From Leucosporidium creatinivorum (lineage: Eukaryota > Basidiomycota > Microbotryomycetes > Leucosporidiales > Leucosporidiaceae), in NCBI GenBank assembly GCA_001600635.1, contig BCKL01000032.1, positions 1 through 43,391 on the forward strand: a stretch of DNA of 43,391 nt. The letters are read 5' to 3'. The position numbers and the translations under genes are program-made. Of this stretch, positions 41,949 through 43,391 are shown in pieces (position 1 is the first letter of the stretch; every line of letters begins with the position of its first letter). The notes under the pieces are model-generated. The model saw only the letters and a list, made by a program, of their open reading frames with translations. It was not told the origin of the DNA and did no database searches.

Positions 41949-43289
41949 GTGCCCAGTGACCCCGAGAAGGCCCTCGCGAGCAGTGACTCCGATGGGGCGG
42001 GAAGCGTCGGCGGGCTGAGGAACGGCGTCGTAGTCCTCGTGGAACAATCCTCGGCGCTGGAGCTCGGGGACGAGCAGGTTGACGATCTGTGATGGAGTAG
42101 AGAGGCTAGTTAGCAATGTGCTCCTTCCGGTCACCATTCCCGCTCAGCAGCCGTCCTGCGAGCAGAGAAAGTGAAGGACTCGAGGAGAGCGCCGAAATGA
42201 CTTACATCTTCGAAGGTATCGTTGCGGCTGAAGTGCGAAAGGTTGAAGCCGTCGATATCGCCGACGGTAATCCACTCCTCCATGATGTCGGCGACTTGAG
42301 CGGCGGTTCTGGCGGTTAGAGAGAGAGGTTAGCGAGCTCGACGAAGGGCTCGGCGAAGAAGAGACTTACCCGATGGCGACGGCACCAACTCGACTGATGG
42401 TGATCTCGCGCTTGAATACGTCGCGAGTCCACACCTTGATTTCGGGCTTCATGCGCTTCCAGTTCTCGAGGAAGGCATGACCAGCCGAGCCGACTTCGGG
42501 GGTGAGCTCCTCGTCGGGTCCCCATTGAGCCCAATCGACGCCAGTGAAGCCAGCGTAGAAGGCTAGAGCGACCTCGCCATCTCCATACGAGTGCCAGTAC
42601 TTGTAGTTCTCCTCGGCCTCCTCCTCGGTCTTGCCGAGGAAGACGAGCAGCTGAGGCAGCACCTTGAGCGAGCGAGGGTCACGGCCGGCCTCCTCGACTT
42701 TCTTGCGGTACTCCGCGACCTTGAGGGCAGCGACCTTGGGAGTAGGTTGAGCGATGAAGACGGCTTCGGCATGCTTGGCTCCGAAGGTGGTTCCAGCGCC
42801 CGAGGAGCCGGCTTGGTAGAGAGCGGGGGTGCGCTGCCTTGAAGGGTGCGAGATGAAGGGACCTGGGATGTCGGGGAAGTGAGGCGAGGAGTGGTTGATG
42901 GGTCGGACGAGAGAAGGTTCGGTCCAGGTGTTGGTAGCGGCGTCGCGCTTGACAGCGTCGTCGTGCCAGGAGTGCTCCCACAACTTGTAGACGACCTGCT
43001 CGGCGAAGGACAAGATCAGCCGAGCGCTTCTAAAAGGAAGGGAAACCCCCTCACATCCATGTACTCGTCAGCAATGGCATATCGTTTGTCGTGCTCGATG
43101 GCCTCCTTGAGTCCAAAGTTGCGAGCCGCCGAAGGGAGGACACTTGTGACTGCAGGGTGCGAAAAGGCGGGAGGCGAGAAGCAATCAGCAGACGCTCACC
43201 GAGGTGCACAGAGCGAAATCGAGCCAGCCCATTACATACCGATGTTCCACGCCGCGCGTCCGTTGCTGATGTGGTCGAGGGTGGTGAAG
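41874..43289 (-). CDS. FMN-dependent monooxygenase, NtaA/SnaA/DszA family (5' part beyond window)
   Basis: Five exons are visible: 43289-43240, 43149-43055, 42995-42370, 42308-42206 and 42086-41874. The first one shown begins mid-protein, so the N-terminus lies beyond the right edge. The bacterial-luciferase-like barrel is clear: FTTLDHISNGRAAWNIVTS, NFGLKEAIEHDKRYAIADEY, KLWEHSW, RTPALYQAGSSGAG, AEAVFIAQPT and VGDIDGFNLSH. These are hallmarks of the nitrilotriacetate monooxygenase / DszA group, which use reduced FMN and O2 to oxidise chelators, sulfonates or other small organics. Fungal members are common but poorly characterised; the substrate is unknown. The last exon and 3' UTR are duplicated near the dioxygenase gene. 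Confidence 0.93.
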
Positions 43290-43391
43290 CTGGAGAGCGA
43301 TCGGCTTCGCCTTTGGAGGAGGCACGAGGGAATTGGCGCAGGAGTTCAATCGCACTCAGTGAGCTTTACTCTCCTACATCCTCTCTCCCCC

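Noticed and set aside
1-43391. Mobile elements, LTRs, CRISPR arrays, rRNA
   Set aside because: No transposase, reverse transcriptase or integrase motifs, terminal repeats, spacer arrays or rRNA-like sequence were seen on either strand.

Overview
This window is nuclear DNA from a GC-rich, intron-dense basidiomycete fungus. Nearly every gene is cut by many short introns (mostly 50-150 nt, GTGAGT/GTACGT-type donors, CTGAC/CTAAC branch sites), and the products are typically fungal: GH16 glucanases, a GH18 chitinase, a Whi3/Scw1 RNA-binding protein and a 3-carboxymuconate lactonizing enzyme of the fungal beta-propeller type. A red-yeast-like (Microbotryomycetes) genome fits the style, but that placement is inference. 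I rebuilt 19 gene models by joining exons in frame. Two run off the window ends and one (the chitinase) has an unresolved one-base discrepancy. I saw no rRNA, tRNA, CRISPR, LTR element or DNA transposon.

Left part (1-19934), cell-surface and housekeeping genes: a phospholipase D-like protein running off the left edge (-); a Ser/Thr-rich single-pass membrane protein (+); two GH16 glucanase paralogues transcribed away from each other (4100-5809 - and 6567-8373 +); a large Whi3/Scw1-type RNA-binding protein with polyQ (-); an unrecognised secretory/membrane protein (+); a GH18 chitinase (-); and D-aminoacyl-tRNA deacylase (+).

Middle part (20053-27003), the most interesting block: four genes in two divergent pairs. 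They encode a carboxymuconolactone-decarboxylase-like plus enol-lactonase fusion (-), an EthD-like alpha/beta-barrel protein (+), a 3-carboxy-cis,cis-muconate lactonizing enzyme (-) and a secreted intradiol ring-cleavage dioxygenase (+). Together they would cover ring cleavage, lactonization, decarboxylation and lactone hydrolysis of a protocatechuate-type beta-ketoadipate route. CCGCGG sites recur in the divergent promoters. Just beyond lies a broken 3' end of a flavin-monooxygenase gene whose intact relative is at the right edge of the window.

Right part (27642-43391): a Bor1-type SLC4 anion/borate exporter (+), a MYND-finger/DUF4470-like protein (-), neuronal calcium sensor Ncs1 (+), dynein light intermediate chain (-), a Csn12/Thp1-type PCI protein (-), a Nudix hydrolase (+), and an NtaA/SnaA/DszA-type FMN-dependent monooxygenase running off the right edge (-).

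Points of gene structure that stand out are a start codon split by an intron (AT|G) in the fusion gene, an exon whose only coding content is ATG in Ncs1, and a GC-AG intron inside the HKD motif of the phospholipase D-like gene.
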